Shown here: one piece after another, positions 36,301-44,355 of the stretch
How the letters are laid out: the number at the start of each line of letters is the position of its first letter
How positions within the stretch are numbered: the first letter of the stretch is position 1
NCBI GenBank assembly: GCA_947085405.1
Contig: CAMTWO010000009.1
Span: 7,758 to 71,757 of the forward strand
Direction: 5' to 3'
Source: JASEGV01 sp947085405
Lineage (GTDB): Bacteria; Bacteroidota; Ignavibacteria; UBA10030; BY39
Length of the DNA stretch: 64,000 nt
Translations under genes and position numbers: made by a program
The notes under the pieces: generated by a model
The model's database searches: none
What the model was told of the DNA's origin: nothing
The model's input: the letters and a program-made list of their open reading frames with translations, nothing else

Positions 36301-37176
36301 CCTCAATCTGTAATTACCATGCTTCTGGATGTTGCCGAGAAAATGCGAGTTACTCCTGGATCAAAAGGAAGCATGGGATTTGCCCGAGGTCGAATAACAT
36401 ATTCCTCATTTGATAAAGAGAAACGAAATCAAGTGAGAGACAATATATATTCAAGCATAAAGATACTTGAATCAAATCGTGAAAATATACTCTCAATTTC
36501 ACAAGCTAATAAACTTGACTGTATTTCAGAAAGTAAAATGTTCTCTGAGTTATGCGATGCATGCATTTTTGCTCAAAAGATGAACATTCCTATATTAACT
36601 GAAGATTATTATTATCTTCAGATGAACGAAATGGAGACAAAGAAAAAGGCTCCAGCATATTTTTCATCAATAATATTATTAAGAGCGCTCTATGAACATA
36701 ATAAATTAGGCTTTGATGAATATTTAAAATACTTTGGCTATTTATCTTCATACCGTGGTCGATTTTTATCTTTGAACGCAGATGATATTTTTAAAGCAGT
36801 ATTTGGCGATGGGGAAATTATAACAGTGCGACCAGAGTACATAAGACAATTAAATTTCCGTTTAACGCTTTCACAAGAATATGGCGTACCTGATCAATCA
36901 TCATTCAAAGTATTAGCTACATTTTTATTGAAGATAATAATTGATGACGCAATATCAGTAAATGCTGTTGAATTAATATTTCTTGAATTATTGAATTCAC
37001 TTCCGAAAGATAAGTTCAATAAAGAATTCGCCATATTAATTATTAAAGTCTGTGTAAATATTATTAATAACAACAATCAAATTATCCTGAGTAAATCAGT
37101 TCAAAAAAAAGTAGATAAATTACTTGAGTTAACTGATGTTTTTAATTATGGGGAAAACCGTAGTTTCCTTATATAA
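33355..37176 (+). CDS. Large nuclease-like / TPR / GreAB-C-like / PIN-like protein
   Basis: 1273 aa with no strong SD (ATG at 33364 is an alternative). The N-terminal region (about 20-100) looks like a restriction-endonuclease fold: FQSFFEDIMEKAFPDF, GDGGNDG (Asp54/Asp58) and YFQVYAP in place of the usual Q/ExK, so the catalytic Lys is not evident. A long helical TPR-like middle follows (about 190-830, e.g. EAETIYQSLSKRYPEDPRPIL). Around 790-830 a segment YALFRGGKLGGEIQF resembles the GreA/B C-terminal domain. The C-terminal part has PIN-like acidic residues: FVIDGTSALFLSEIG (Asp957), ELCDACIFA (Asp1068) and ILTEDYY (Asp1084). Architecture fits TPR-GreAB-C-PIN-like proteins with an added nuclease-like domain; a defence or RNA-processing role is inferred. 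Followed by an attC-like repeat. Confidence 0.7.
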   Translation: MICMKPLDKNYLSLQFWNKIHNKNGTEFQSFFEDIMEKAFPDFKKIRPYGKDGDGGNDGYIKRMGIYFQVYAPDVPAIKEAEAAKKLSNDFEKLKKNWSDISEIKKYYFVYNDKNAGSTQKLESAITNLQKTNPSIEFEVFNSKKLEETFFSLGNTEILNLGFNIDSRTAIANAYEYIKKIELSLDKEYVDYALKLHSEMESIIRTLEEEQLEIEYELIKGRCLQRIERVQEAETIYQSLSKRYPEDPRPILYLAEIFLLGKDFSQNQLLLDKASKEHWLHQIEVLVRKFTLGEDIDITLIDEQAFPKNPQIKSNYYRLYSLFIERLGDINKADSFIEKAIHLNPHRFSNYEVKLSLLEGRLFSSLNSNENAQNDLNEYFNKIEEVEKIYFDFNELRVRSQASLLLKKMKVYRVQENLVGYEKLSNEIFRLILKCYFDNHTENMLVSLLWGIYLPKDDFEDLISYLEQTKIKLSDQLSQLLIIQFTLHEILLDEGKTFFNKNNNKKYYDFIYAIETHDYPLVLEFLKDNVHFAIAFADSLRGLPELRKLIIDDLPDDIDKTKEKLLLLYYFDANDLDNALNTLREIDISCLNYVECKTIIKIVQKIEAWDLEIPIIKKLLDYEQNDKIRLNLRLRLFQAHFNLKNYLDVIPLGNELLKAQVNEKFLEPKSMESIFAQTIQAYLWRGEEKNALLLLDKYKPLSIAPEFKVSIESDVYLKNNLPEKAINSLVSAVKIKKRLSHEEYASLFFIIVQIENLIEFNLESLDEVISDCFVKLLKQERWYYIGDGNELDSTKIDSEHESYALFRGGKLGGEIQFPNKYSSKENVDKIELIFTIEKYILWQSSHNFEQLSREGRWPGAKMIEVPPQDDTIDTQYLETFLKDEQKRRDPLFEMYCENNLPLAMLALNEGGLPKAISRIIQENKGFIKFSSGIRDEMELQKKTANEVVINKLPFVIDGTSALFLSEIGFFQKIQSYITNFRVPQSVITMLLDVAEKMRVTPGSKGSMGFARGRITYSSFDKEKRNQVRDNIYSSIKILESNRENILSISQANKLDCISESKMFSELCDACIFAQKMNIPILTEDYYYLQMNEMETKKKAPAYFSSIILLRALYEHNKLGFDEYLKYFGYLSSYRGRFLSLNADDIFKAVFGDGEIITVRPEYIRQLNFRLTLSQEYGVPDQSSFKVLATFLLKIIIDDAISVNAVELIFLELLNSLPKDKFNKEFAILIIKVCVNIINNNNQIILSKSVQKKVDKLLELTDVFNYGENRSFLI

Positions 37177-37221
37177 CGCTATTTATAAAATAGCTTTGAT
37201 AAATAGCACTGAAATATTAAG

Positions 37222-37315
37222 GCGCATATAACAAGTGGCTCAAGGCAACAGCGTTTTCGCATTCGGTATGTGTGTAATGATTGGCTTTGTAGTTCCGTCT
37301 AATGTTGCTTGGTTT
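37222..37315 (+). repeat. Truncated attC-like site after the giant gene
   Basis: GCGCATATAACAAGTGGCTCAAGG begins at 37222 like the R''-L'' end of an attC. The following 80 bases (GTTTTCGCATTCGG ... GTAGTTCCGTCTAATGTTGCTTGG) are a close relative of the interior of the minus-strand site at 53057-53250. The L'-R' half is missing; sequence runs into the end of speB at 37324. It links the 33-37 kb gene to the cassette family at 48.7-55.2 kb. Confidence 0.7.
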
Positions 37316-37323
37316 AGAAATGC

Positions 37324-38226
37324 TTATCTCACAAAATAATTTATCATCTTCGAAACCAATTTGGCAGTTGTTAAGTTCGGATGATTCAAACCATTAATCG
37401 GAGCAAGCTCAACAACATCGCATCCGACAACCTTTTTTGATTTGCCCAATTTTTTTAACAGCCGCATCGTTTCGTCCCAATATAATCCATTGGGTTCCGG
37501 TGTTCCCGTTGCTGGCATTATCGAAGGATCAAAGCCATCAACATCGAAAGTTACATATACCTCGTCAGTTAATTTGCTGATTGCATAATCGTCCCAATCT
37601 TTTGTCAGTCGCTTATATTTCCCTCCCCGAATTTCGTGAGCATAGATTGTCGTGATACCGGTTTGTTGTATGAATTCAGCTTCCTCTTTACATTGAGCAC
37701 GAATTGCAGCTTGAACAATATTTTTCGGATTTAGATACTCGCATACTCTCGCCATAACAGAAGCATGACTGAATTTATTCCCTTGGTACTCATTTCTTAA
37801 ATCGGAATGAGCATCTATGTGCAAGATTGATAAGTTGGGATACTTCTCAGCAAACGGGACAATCAGAGCTTGCGATATCGTGTGTTCACCTCCAAGTGCG
37901 ACTACGAACTTGCCGTACTGTAATAATTTTTTACTTGCTTGATAAATTATTCCGAGAGAATCTTCTTCGTTCAGACCCGAAAAATTAAGTGGTTCTATAG
38001 TTGTAATTCCTAACTCTTCATAAATTTGTCTGCCGGTTTCTTCATCATAAAATTCAACATAATGCGAAGCTTCTAAAATCGCATCCGGTCCTTTTGCTGT
38101 GCCGCCACCATAACTTACTGTCGCTTCGTACGGGATTGGTAAAATTACTACTTTAGATTTGTCGAAAGATGAGAATTCTTCTTCGATGCCTAAATAATTA
38201 TTTTCGGTCTTAAGTATTTTGAACAT
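37324..38226 (-). CDS. speB: Agmatinase/arginase family ureohydrolase
   Basis: 300 aa. Binuclear manganese site complete: GGEHTIS (His), LHIDAHSD (DAHSD) and FDVDGFDPS (DVDGFDP). Most similar in layout to agmatinase, which makes putrescine and urea from agmatine, but guanidinobutyrase-type activities are possible. Its 3' end abuts an attC-like remnant. Confidence 0.93.
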   Translation of the reverse strand: MFKILKTENNYLGIEEEFSSFDKSKVVILPIPYEATVSYGGGTAKGPDAILEASHYVEFYDEETGRQIYEELGITTIEPLNFSGLNEEDSLGIIYQASKKLLQYGKFVVALGGEHTISQALIVPFAEKYPNLSILHIDAHSDLRNEYQGNKFSHASVMARVCEYLNPKNIVQAAIRAQCKEEAEFIQQTGITTIYAHEIRGGKYKRLTKDWDDYAISKLTDEVYVTFDVDGFDPSIMPATGTPEPNGLYWDETMRLLKKLGKSKKVVGCDVVELAPINGLNHPNLTTAKLVSKMINYFVR

Positions 38227-38309
38227 AAATGTGCAGAAATATATTCAAAAATCGGCACATTTCAAATTTGCTTCTCTCATCATTTTACATTAATTTTGCT
38301 ATGAATTAA

Positions 38310-38813
38310 ATGCCGAAATTTATCCGTCCATATTATCTGATTTTGATACTCACATCTGTTTGGTGTTTACTTATTATATCACCTGCAATTGTTGGAGATT
38401 CTAATCCCTTTTCTCAAACTTATAAAAATGCATCATATACTTTTTTCGGGAAGGTGTGTCATCAATACGATTCTCGTTCACTTCATATTAATGATCAGAA
38501 GTTTACAGTTTGCGCCCGTTGTTCGGGGATATATTTTGGTTTTTTAGTAGGTCTTTTAAGTTTCTCATTAATATTCAAAAATATTAATATTAAATATCCT
38601 GTTTTGTTTTTATTCATCATATCGGTTCCAATGATTTTAGATATCTCACTAATTTATTTAGGCATTCATTCGAGTAATCTTTTTACACGCACAGGCAGCG
38701 GACTCATTTTTGGAATATTATCGACGTTAATTATATATCCAACTTACCAACAAGCATTTAACGAACTATTTAACAAACATTTGAGAGGAAAAATATATGT
38801 ACGAAAAACCTGA
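38310..38813 (+). CDS. DUF2085 membrane protein
   Basis: 167 aa with three or four membrane helices. Diagnostic motif: VCHQYDSRSLHINDQKFTVCARCSGIYFG, with Cys/His residues suggestive of metal or cofactor binding. Function unknown. The 3' end overlaps the next gene by 17 bp. Confidence 0.85.
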   Translation: MPKFIRPYYLILILTSVWCLLIISPAIVGDSNPFSQTYKNASYTFFGKVCHQYDSRSLHINDQKFTVCARCSGIYFGFLVGLLSFSLIFKNINIKYPVLFLFIISVPMILDISLIYLGIHSSNLFTRTGSGLIFGILSTLIIYPTYQQAFNELFNKHLRGKIYVRKT

Positions 38814-39315
38814 TAAGCTGATTCCTGCCCTTTATGGAGGAATTATTATTGGCATAATATCGTCTGTTCCGTTTTTGAATTTAATTAATTGCCTTTGCTG
38901 TGCAGGGATAATTGGGGGCGGAGTTCTTGCGATATTTTTTTACAAACAAAACTATACTCCCGATACACAACCATTTTCGAAAGGGGATTGTTTGACAGTA
39001 GGAGTTTATGCGGGAATAGTTGGCGCCCTTGTCGGAACAGTTCTCGACGTTGTATTTTTAATGACTTTTGGAAATGTAGTCGGTCAATTTGTAATGGATA
39101 ATATTCAAAACATGGATATCGAAATCCCGGAAGAAAGCTTGGAAGCAATCAAACAGGCGTTCCAGGAAACTGCAAGTATTTATAGTGTGATGTTTAGTCT
39201 GATCTCGAGCCTGATATTAAATAGCATTTTCGGATTACTCGGAGGGTTAATCGGTTACAATATATTTAAACCGAAACAAACGATGATTCAACCACCCTAC
39301 GAACAAAATGTTTGA
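38797..39315 (+). CDS. Uncharacterised four-helix membrane protein
   Basis: 172 aa, start ATG 38797 inside the end of the DUF2085 gene (17-bp overlap). Four predicted membrane helices, with CLCCAGIIGGG near residue 30 and Gly-rich helices. An amphipathic loop rich in Glu (MDIEIPEESLEAIKQAF) lies between helices 3 and 4. I do not recognise a family. Overlaps the next gene by 8 bp, so the three genes probably form one operon. Confidence 0.7.
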   Translation: MYEKPDKLIPALYGGIIIGIISSVPFLNLINCLCCAGIIGGGVLAIFFYKQNYTPDTQPFSKGDCLTVGVYAGIVGALVGTVLDVVFLMTFGNVVGQFVMDNIQNMDIEIPEESLEAIKQAFQETASIYSVMFSLISSLILNSIFGLLGGLIGYNIFKPKQTMIQPPYEQNV

Positions 39316-41395
39316 TAAGGTTGTAAAACATTTTTACTATTTAGTATTTTTATTTTCCTTGATGAATGCTCAAGTGCCTGACAATTACGAAATTGTCGGG
39401 CACAAAGCTTTTATAAAATTGTATCCAAAAGAATCGGTAATTTCTGTTAGCGACACCATTTCATTTAGATTTAAAGGGAAGATTCCTTCCGAAATATCAC
39501 TGATATTAAATCCTCTTCTTAAAATTGAAACCATTTATTCTGAAGGACGTCCGCTGAAGTATCAACGACAAAGGGAAGTGCTGAAAATATCCTCTTCTTT
39601 CAAAAACAATCCTTATATTGTGCTGAATTACAAAGGTAAACTTCCACAAAGGACTGAATTTTCGGAACTTACAGAAAACTCCGTTTTGCTCCACGAGAAT
39701 GAAATATTTCCATTAGGCACAAAATCCTATGAATTTGTTCGATTCACTGTTCAAGCGCCCAACGGGTGGAGTGTTATCGCAATCGGAGAGTTGATTAACC
39801 AATCTACTGAAAACGATTCTACTACATTTACTTATCAAAGCGATCAACTTGTACAAACATTAGGGTGGATTTGTGGCGGCAATTATTCAGTTCGATCTAA
39901 AATATCAAATCGTTACACCTTATCAACGTACCTGTTTCAAGAAGATTCTACTTATAGTGATCGCATCATCTCTCAACTCGAAAAAACAATTTCAACTTAT
40001 TCAGAACATTTTAGTCCTTATAGATTTTCGAAGCTTGCAATTGTTGAAGTGGAAGATTGGGTAGCCGGAAGGGCGGTACTCGCCGCTGCGTTTCCTTCAG
40101 TTATTTTGGTTAAGAAGCAGGCATTTCAAACAGAAGATTCTTTTAATAACGTGAATACAATATTACCACACGAAATAGCCCATCAATGGTGGCCCCTGAC
40201 TGTTTTTATTGACGAAGCCGACAACGCTTTGTTGTCGGAGGGTTTGTGCGAATATTCTTCGATATTGTTTAGTCCGCCTAAGGCGGAGAGTTCAGAAAAA
40301 TTATCACGCGATTCTCTTAAGTATTCTCCGCTTTTACGTTCTCTTATCTCGCGTTCAGCAAAGGGTAAAGATTTACCTTTGCGTCGTAAAGCTGATTTAC
40401 GTTCGATGCCAACTCATTATTTAAAAGCCGCTTATGTTCACAATATGTTACGGCTGATAGTCGGAGATTCTGTTTATAAATTAGTGTTAAAAGAATTCGC
40501 CACGCAAAGAGCCTTGCAGATTTCAAATTCAGAAGATTTTCAAAAACTTGTTGAAAAGATTTCGAGCAAAAACTTAGATTGGTTTTTTAAACAGTGGAGC
40601 GAGCAGACTGGAATTCCGAAAATAAAAATCTACGGAGTGAAAACGTCGAAGCATGGCGAACATTGGTTTACTGAAGGGAGAGTCCGTTTAGTCGCTTACG
40701 AAAAAAGGTTCACAACTCCCGTTGAGGTTGGATTAATAACTGAGGAAGGTGTTCTTAAAAAAACATTCTGGTTAGGATTCGATTCGTTGAATGTTTACCG
40801 GAACGAGGTTACATTCAGCTTTACAACTCAATCCAAACCAACCCAAATAATATTAGACCCTGATGGCAATATATTAAAACACCAAAAACTTCCCGCAAAG
40901 TTGAGCGATTTGCGTGAACCTGCCGATGGGGTAATGATAATTGGAACGACTGGCGGTACTGCTAATTATTTGAAATTATTGGAGTTAGCCAAGTATGATT
41001 CAATTGAGATGGAGAAGGGGGGATGGTCTTTAAAAATTATTCCCGATACTTCGGCTACACTGGCGTATTTACAAAACGAGCGGGTTATTGTTTATGGAAA
41101 AATTTCTGAGAACAGCATTGCTGAAAATATTGCTTCCAAGTTTCCAATACAACCTAACGGAAATTCAGTTGAGGTTGATGGTAAAACATATTCAGATAGT
41201 TTGGGTATAATTCAAATTATTGATAATCCGTATTTAAGTTCAGGGTTAATGTGCTGGATAGTTTCGTTAACCGATGCAGCTTCGCCACATTTGATGCCAT
41301 ACAATGCTTCTTATGTTATTCTGAATGAAAAAGAAATAGTTACGAAAGGAGTTTGGGAAGTGATGGACGATGATTTAGTAGTTGATATTAAATGA
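39308..41395 (+). CDS. Secreted M1-like metallopeptidase
   Basis: 695 aa with N-terminal signal (LVFLFSLMNAQ). The gluzincin zinc site is complete: HEIAHQW followed 18 residues after the HEIAH by the Glu of LLSEG (HEXXHX18E). The exopeptidase GAMEN motif expected before it is replaced by AGRAVLAAAFPS, so N-terminal amino group recognition may differ from classical aminopeptidases. N-terminal beta domain and C-terminal 200 residues are less conserved. A TCCGCCTAAGGCGGA palindrome lies in frame at 40273-40287 (encoding SPPKAES). Confidence 0.85.
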   Translation: MFDKVVKHFYYLVFLFSLMNAQVPDNYEIVGHKAFIKLYPKESVISVSDTISFRFKGKIPSEISLILNPLLKIETIYSEGRPLKYQRQREVLKISSSFKNNPYIVLNYKGKLPQRTEFSELTENSVLLHENEIFPLGTKSYEFVRFTVQAPNGWSVIAIGELINQSTENDSTTFTYQSDQLVQTLGWICGGNYSVRSKISNRYTLSTYLFQEDSTYSDRIISQLEKTISTYSEHFSPYRFSKLAIVEVEDWVAGRAVLAAAFPSVILVKKQAFQTEDSFNNVNTILPHEIAHQWWPLTVFIDEADNALLSEGLCEYSSILFSPPKAESSEKLSRDSLKYSPLLRSLISRSAKGKDLPLRRKADLRSMPTHYLKAAYVHNMLRLIVGDSVYKLVLKEFATQRALQISNSEDFQKLVEKISSKNLDWFFKQWSEQTGIPKIKIYGVKTSKHGEHWFTEGRVRLVAYEKRFTTPVEVGLITEEGVLKKTFWLGFDSLNVYRNEVTFSFTTQSKPTQIILDPDGNILKHQKLPAKLSDLREPADGVMIIGTTGGTANYLKLLELAKYDSIEMEKGGWSLKIIPDTSATLAYLQNERVIVYGKISENSIAENIASKFPIQPNGNSVEVDGKTYSDSLGIIQIIDNPYLSSGLMCWIVSLTDAASPHLMPYNASYVILNEKEIVTKGVWEVMDDDLVVDIK
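40273..40287. repeat. TCCGCC-N3-GGCGGA palindrome inside a coding region
   Basis: TCCGCCTAAGGCGGA lies in frame in the M1-like peptidase gene, shortly after the zinc-ligand Glu codon, and reads as PPKAE residues. Confidence 0.8.
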
Positions 41396-41408
41396 AAGTA
41401 AAATTCAA

Positions 41409-42539
41409 ATGACAATAAAAATAATTAAAACTCCGGCTCTCTTACTCGACAAAAATATACTTAAACAAAACTTGATTGCAATGCAACAAAAGGTGGATCG
41501 TTTTGGAGTTGCATTACGCCCGCATATCAAAACTCACAAATGTATTGAGATAGCAAAAGAACAGGTTAAGTTAGGCGCAAAAGGAATCACTGTTTCCACA
41601 TTTTTTGAAGCGGCAAAATTTGCTGATGCAGGTTTTACCGACATTACGTGGGCTTTTCCAATTCCATACGATTATGTTGATGATGCTCTGAATCTATCCG
41701 AAAGAATTACCTTTCGGGTATTAATTGATAGTATGGAAGCATTTGAAATTTTAGAAACCCAATGCCTAAAGCGTGGCAAAGAAATCCACGTTTGGCTTGA
41801 AATAGATTGTGGACAACATCGTTCGGGAGTAAATCCAAATTCGAAATCTGCCAAAGAATTAGCAACCATTTTAGCTGAATCAAAATATCTTATTTTCGAC
41901 GGGATACTCACACATGCAGGTCATTCATATTCGGCGCTAACGAGAGATGAAATAAAAAATATTGCTGAACAGGAACGGCTTGTAATGTTAGAGTTCGTTG
42001 AAAGAATGAAAAAGATAGGTATCGAAATTCCTGCGGTTAGCATCGGCTCAACTCCCACTATTTCTGTAGCTGATAATTTTGATGGAGTAACTGAAATCCG
42101 TCCCGGCAATTATGTCTTCTACGATTATACACAAGTTTTATTAGGAAATTGCAGGGTAGAGGATTGTGCACTGACAGTGTTATCATCTGTAATTTCGCAC
42201 AAACCCGAAGCGGATTATTTTATGATTGATTCAGGGGCATTGTCCTTATCAAAGGATATGGGGCCTGTGCATCTGCAAAATTACAGCGGGTTTGGTGTTA
42301 TAATTCAAGATTACAAATTAAAAAGTATAGATACACGATTGAAGATTCAATCACTAACTCAAGAACACGGGAAAGTTGTTACCGACTGGATTGATTCGAT
42401 AAAAGATAAATATAAAGTAGGAGAAAAATTAAGGATAGTAGAAAACCACTCCTGCCTCACCGCAGCGATGTTCGATGAATATAGTGTTGTTTCTGTTAAT
42501 GAAGTTGTCGAGAAATGGAAAATTTTAAGAGGTAGATGA
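41409..42539 (+). CDS. D-threonine aldolase-like PLP enzyme
   Basis: 376 aa from ATG 41409; an upstream ATG at 41382 overlaps the previous gene and adds non-family residues. Fold type III PLP barrel: TPALLLDKNILKQNL, LRPHIKTHKC (PLP Lys in the HIKTHK segment) and GITVSTFFEA. C-terminal metal site ENHSCLTAAMFDEY supplies His and Cys ligands as in D-threonine/3-hydroxy-D-aspartate aldolases (DSD1 family). Substrate among D-beta-hydroxy amino acids is not determined. Confidence 0.88.
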   Translation: MTIKIIKTPALLLDKNILKQNLIAMQQKVDRFGVALRPHIKTHKCIEIAKEQVKLGAKGITVSTFFEAAKFADAGFTDITWAFPIPYDYVDDALNLSERITFRVLIDSMEAFEILETQCLKRGKEIHVWLEIDCGQHRSGVNPNSKSAKELATILAESKYLIFDGILTHAGHSYSALTRDEIKNIAEQERLVMLEFVERMKKIGIEIPAVSIGSTPTISVADNFDGVTEIRPGNYVFYDYTQVLLGNCRVEDCALTVLSSVISHKPEADYFMIDSGALSLSKDMGPVHLQNYSGFGVIIQDYKLKSIDTRLKIQSLTQEHGKVVTDWIDSIKDKYKVGEKLRIVENHSCLTAAMFDEYSVVSVNEVVEKWKILRGR

Positions 42540-42576
42540 CTTTGCTTTTTCTTGAAGGTTAAGTAAAACGCCCGAC

Positions 42577-42699
42577 TCACTTTAGATAAGTATGTGCTAG
42601 CCTGCTTGCACGATATTGAACAGCCTTTGGCAAATGAAACGGTACGTGCCAGTGGTGATTCTCTACGGCTTTTTTACCAATCCAATTTAGTGTGGGCAT
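42577..42699 (-). pseudogene. Amino-terminal remnant of a DNA methyltransferase gene
   Basis: 40-residue frame MPTLNWIGKKAVENHHWHVPF..., the characteristic start of restriction-type adenine methyltransferases, then a stop. The coding sequence breaks off at CTAAAGTGAGTCGGG, which matches the REP palindrome flanking the transposase at 59.4 kb. It begins 5 bp after the stop of the upstream toxin-like pseudogene, so the two were probably one operon. Confidence 0.75.
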
Positions 42700-42704
42700 A
42701 AGTG

Positions 42705-43550
42705 TTAAAAAACAACTCCTTGTTTTTGAGCTTCTTCAAGTATAAGTTGTCCATATATTGCTAATGTGTCTTCATCATTTTTGGGTAACACACTTCCAAT
42801 ATATTTTGTTAAGTGCATCCGTAAAAGATTAAAGAAATCTTCATTTAACATCAGCGGTTTCTCGTTATTCAGGAATGGGCTTATCACGAGTTGATGAACA
42901 GTTTGTATCAATTCAAATCTTGCAACGCCCTCCTCAAATTGATAGATTGTTTCCGGAGGCAGATAGAATTTGCTCGGATACAGAAACGCTTGAGATTTGA
43001 GAACAAAACTTTGTGAAAATTTCGCTTTTTCCACTCTAAAAATTGGTATACAAATAACAAGATTTTCAGTAGGACTTTTTGCCCATTGTGTTATATCTTC
43101 AACTAAAGGCCATCTCTAAAAACTGTTTTTTTTTACCACAGAGAACACAAAGTGTTTTCACAAAGAACACAAAGAGCAATAAAATCAATACTTTGCGACC
43201 TTTGTGCCTGCTTCGTGTCCTTTGCGGTTAAATTCATTTTTGAGTTTTTAGAGATGCCCTAAAATTATCGCAGGTCTCATTTTACCCGTTAAAACAAAAG
43301 CATGTTCATCATTTCCTAAATGGAGACTTTGAACTGGAAAATAATTTTGTTTTTGGTTAAGAGGTCGAAGAAAAGCTGGAAGTTTTGTTTCTGATGGGTC
43401 CGATGCCACATCAATATCAATCACAACATTATTCTTGTTCGGATATAACGCCGGTATCCAGACAATTTGCCCCGCTGTGATTCCTTTTGTCGGTCCCTGC
43501 TCGTAGTAGGAGCTGACCAGCCCCTCTATGTTAATTCCCTTCTTTGCCAG
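42705..43550 (-). pseudogene. PemK/MazF-like toxin-type gene interrupted by a MITE
   Basis: Two pieces in the same frame flank a 151-bp element. The 5' piece reads ...INIEGLVSSYYEQGPTKGI, GQIVWIPALYPNK and ends GKMRPAIIL; the 3' piece (to stop at 42705) reads VEDITQWAKSPTENLVICIPIF... Removing the element and one 5-bp duplicate restores RPAIIL-VEDITQW in frame. The QIVWIP / RPAIIL / NLVICIPI spacing resembles PemK/MazF toxins (residual similarity, not certain). No ATG/GTG/TTG start is visible; the frame is open to 43574 and overlaps the Panacea gene end. The last 109 codons could still be translated from an internal ATG at 43034. Confidence 0.65.
43108..43258. mobile_element. MITE, 151 bp, with CTAAA target duplication
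   Basis: Terminal inverted repeats GGCCATCTCTAAAAACT (43108-43124) and AGTTTTTAGAGATGCC (43243-43258), flanked by CTAAA at 43103-43107 and 43259-43263. The interior is an imperfect palindrome (ACCACAGAGAACACAAAG ... CGTGTCCTTTGCGGTTAA). No ORF. Clean target duplication and restoration of the host reading frame on removal show that it inserted as a unit. Confidence 0.88.
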
Positions 43551-44250
43551 CGTCGTATGATTGTCTTGTAATGGTTATAAAAATATTCTTTAGAGCTTCA
43601 GGATCAAAATCCTTGTTCATCTCTTCATCCCAAGCTTGTATAGCATCTTTATATCCCTTGTCCTCATGATGTTCTGTTCTGCGTTGTTCGCCAAGTCTTT
43701 TGAGTGTCGGTGCAATTCGCTTTCTCAACTCCGCAACTCTTTGTTCGGTTTCTTTTGATGCTTTCAATGGAATGACAACCTGGGTAGTTTCTTTTTTTAT
43801 CGTCGTGAAATCTAGTACATCTCCCCGTTTCTGAACCGCTTCCATCGGCGCTGTTTCAAAGTACACATAGTCTAACAAATCCTCAAGCGGTTTGTCTTTC
43901 CATTGCCCAACAATCTTCTTGATAATCAAACTAACTTTGGTGGCAACTTCAGATTTATACCGACTTAACCCTTCAGAAACTTTAAAGAGAATAAAATCTT
44001 TTTCATCATTAGTTTTTACCTTTGTCTGGGCAAAATCCCTTTCATTAAGAATGTCATCTATCGCAAGAGCGTATGGACCGTAGTGATAAAAAAGCCACTT
44101 GAGATCGGTCAAACGTTGGTTGTAATTTCTGTAATATTCTACTTCGGTGAGGTATAGCAATTTTATGAGTTGTGTTTTCCCAAACGACGTGTGTTGAATT
44201 GATGATTCTTCCAGAATCTGAAGCAATATATCTTTAGTTAAGCTATTCAT
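43531..44250 (-). CDS. Panacea (SocA-like) domain antitoxin candidate
   Basis: 239 aa. N-terminal SocA-like/Panacea (formerly DUF4065-type) domain: FGKTQLIKLLYLTEVEYYRNYNQRLT, LKWLFYHYGPYAL. A charged helical C-terminal half has coiled-coil features. Panacea proteins neutralise many different toxins encoded next to them; here the downstream, same-strand PemK/MazF-like gene is broken by a MITE. The antitoxin frame itself is intact. Confidence 0.78.
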   Translation of the reverse strand: MNSLTKDILLQILEESSIQHTSFGKTQLIKLLYLTEVEYYRNYNQRLTDLKWLFYHYGPYALAIDDILNERDFAQTKVKTNDEKDFILFKVSEGLSRYKSEVATKVSLIIKKIVGQWKDKPLEDLLDYVYFETAPMEAVQKRGDVLDFTTIKKETTQVVIPLKASKETEQRVAELRKRIAPTLKRLGEQRRTEHHEDKGYKDAIQAWDEEMNKDFDPEALKNIFITITRQSYDAGKEGN

Positions 44251-44355
44251 AATCGTAGGATTGATTTAATATCGTAAAAAGCTGTACAAATATCAAATTG
44301 AATAACATCGTACCCAAACAGTTCCTATCCATAATATTTATAAACCAAAATGACT

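Noticed and set aside
42572..42590. attC-like site at the methyltransferase stub
   Set aside because: The sequence matches the REP CGACTCACTTT, not the ATAAC/L'' pattern of the cassette sites.
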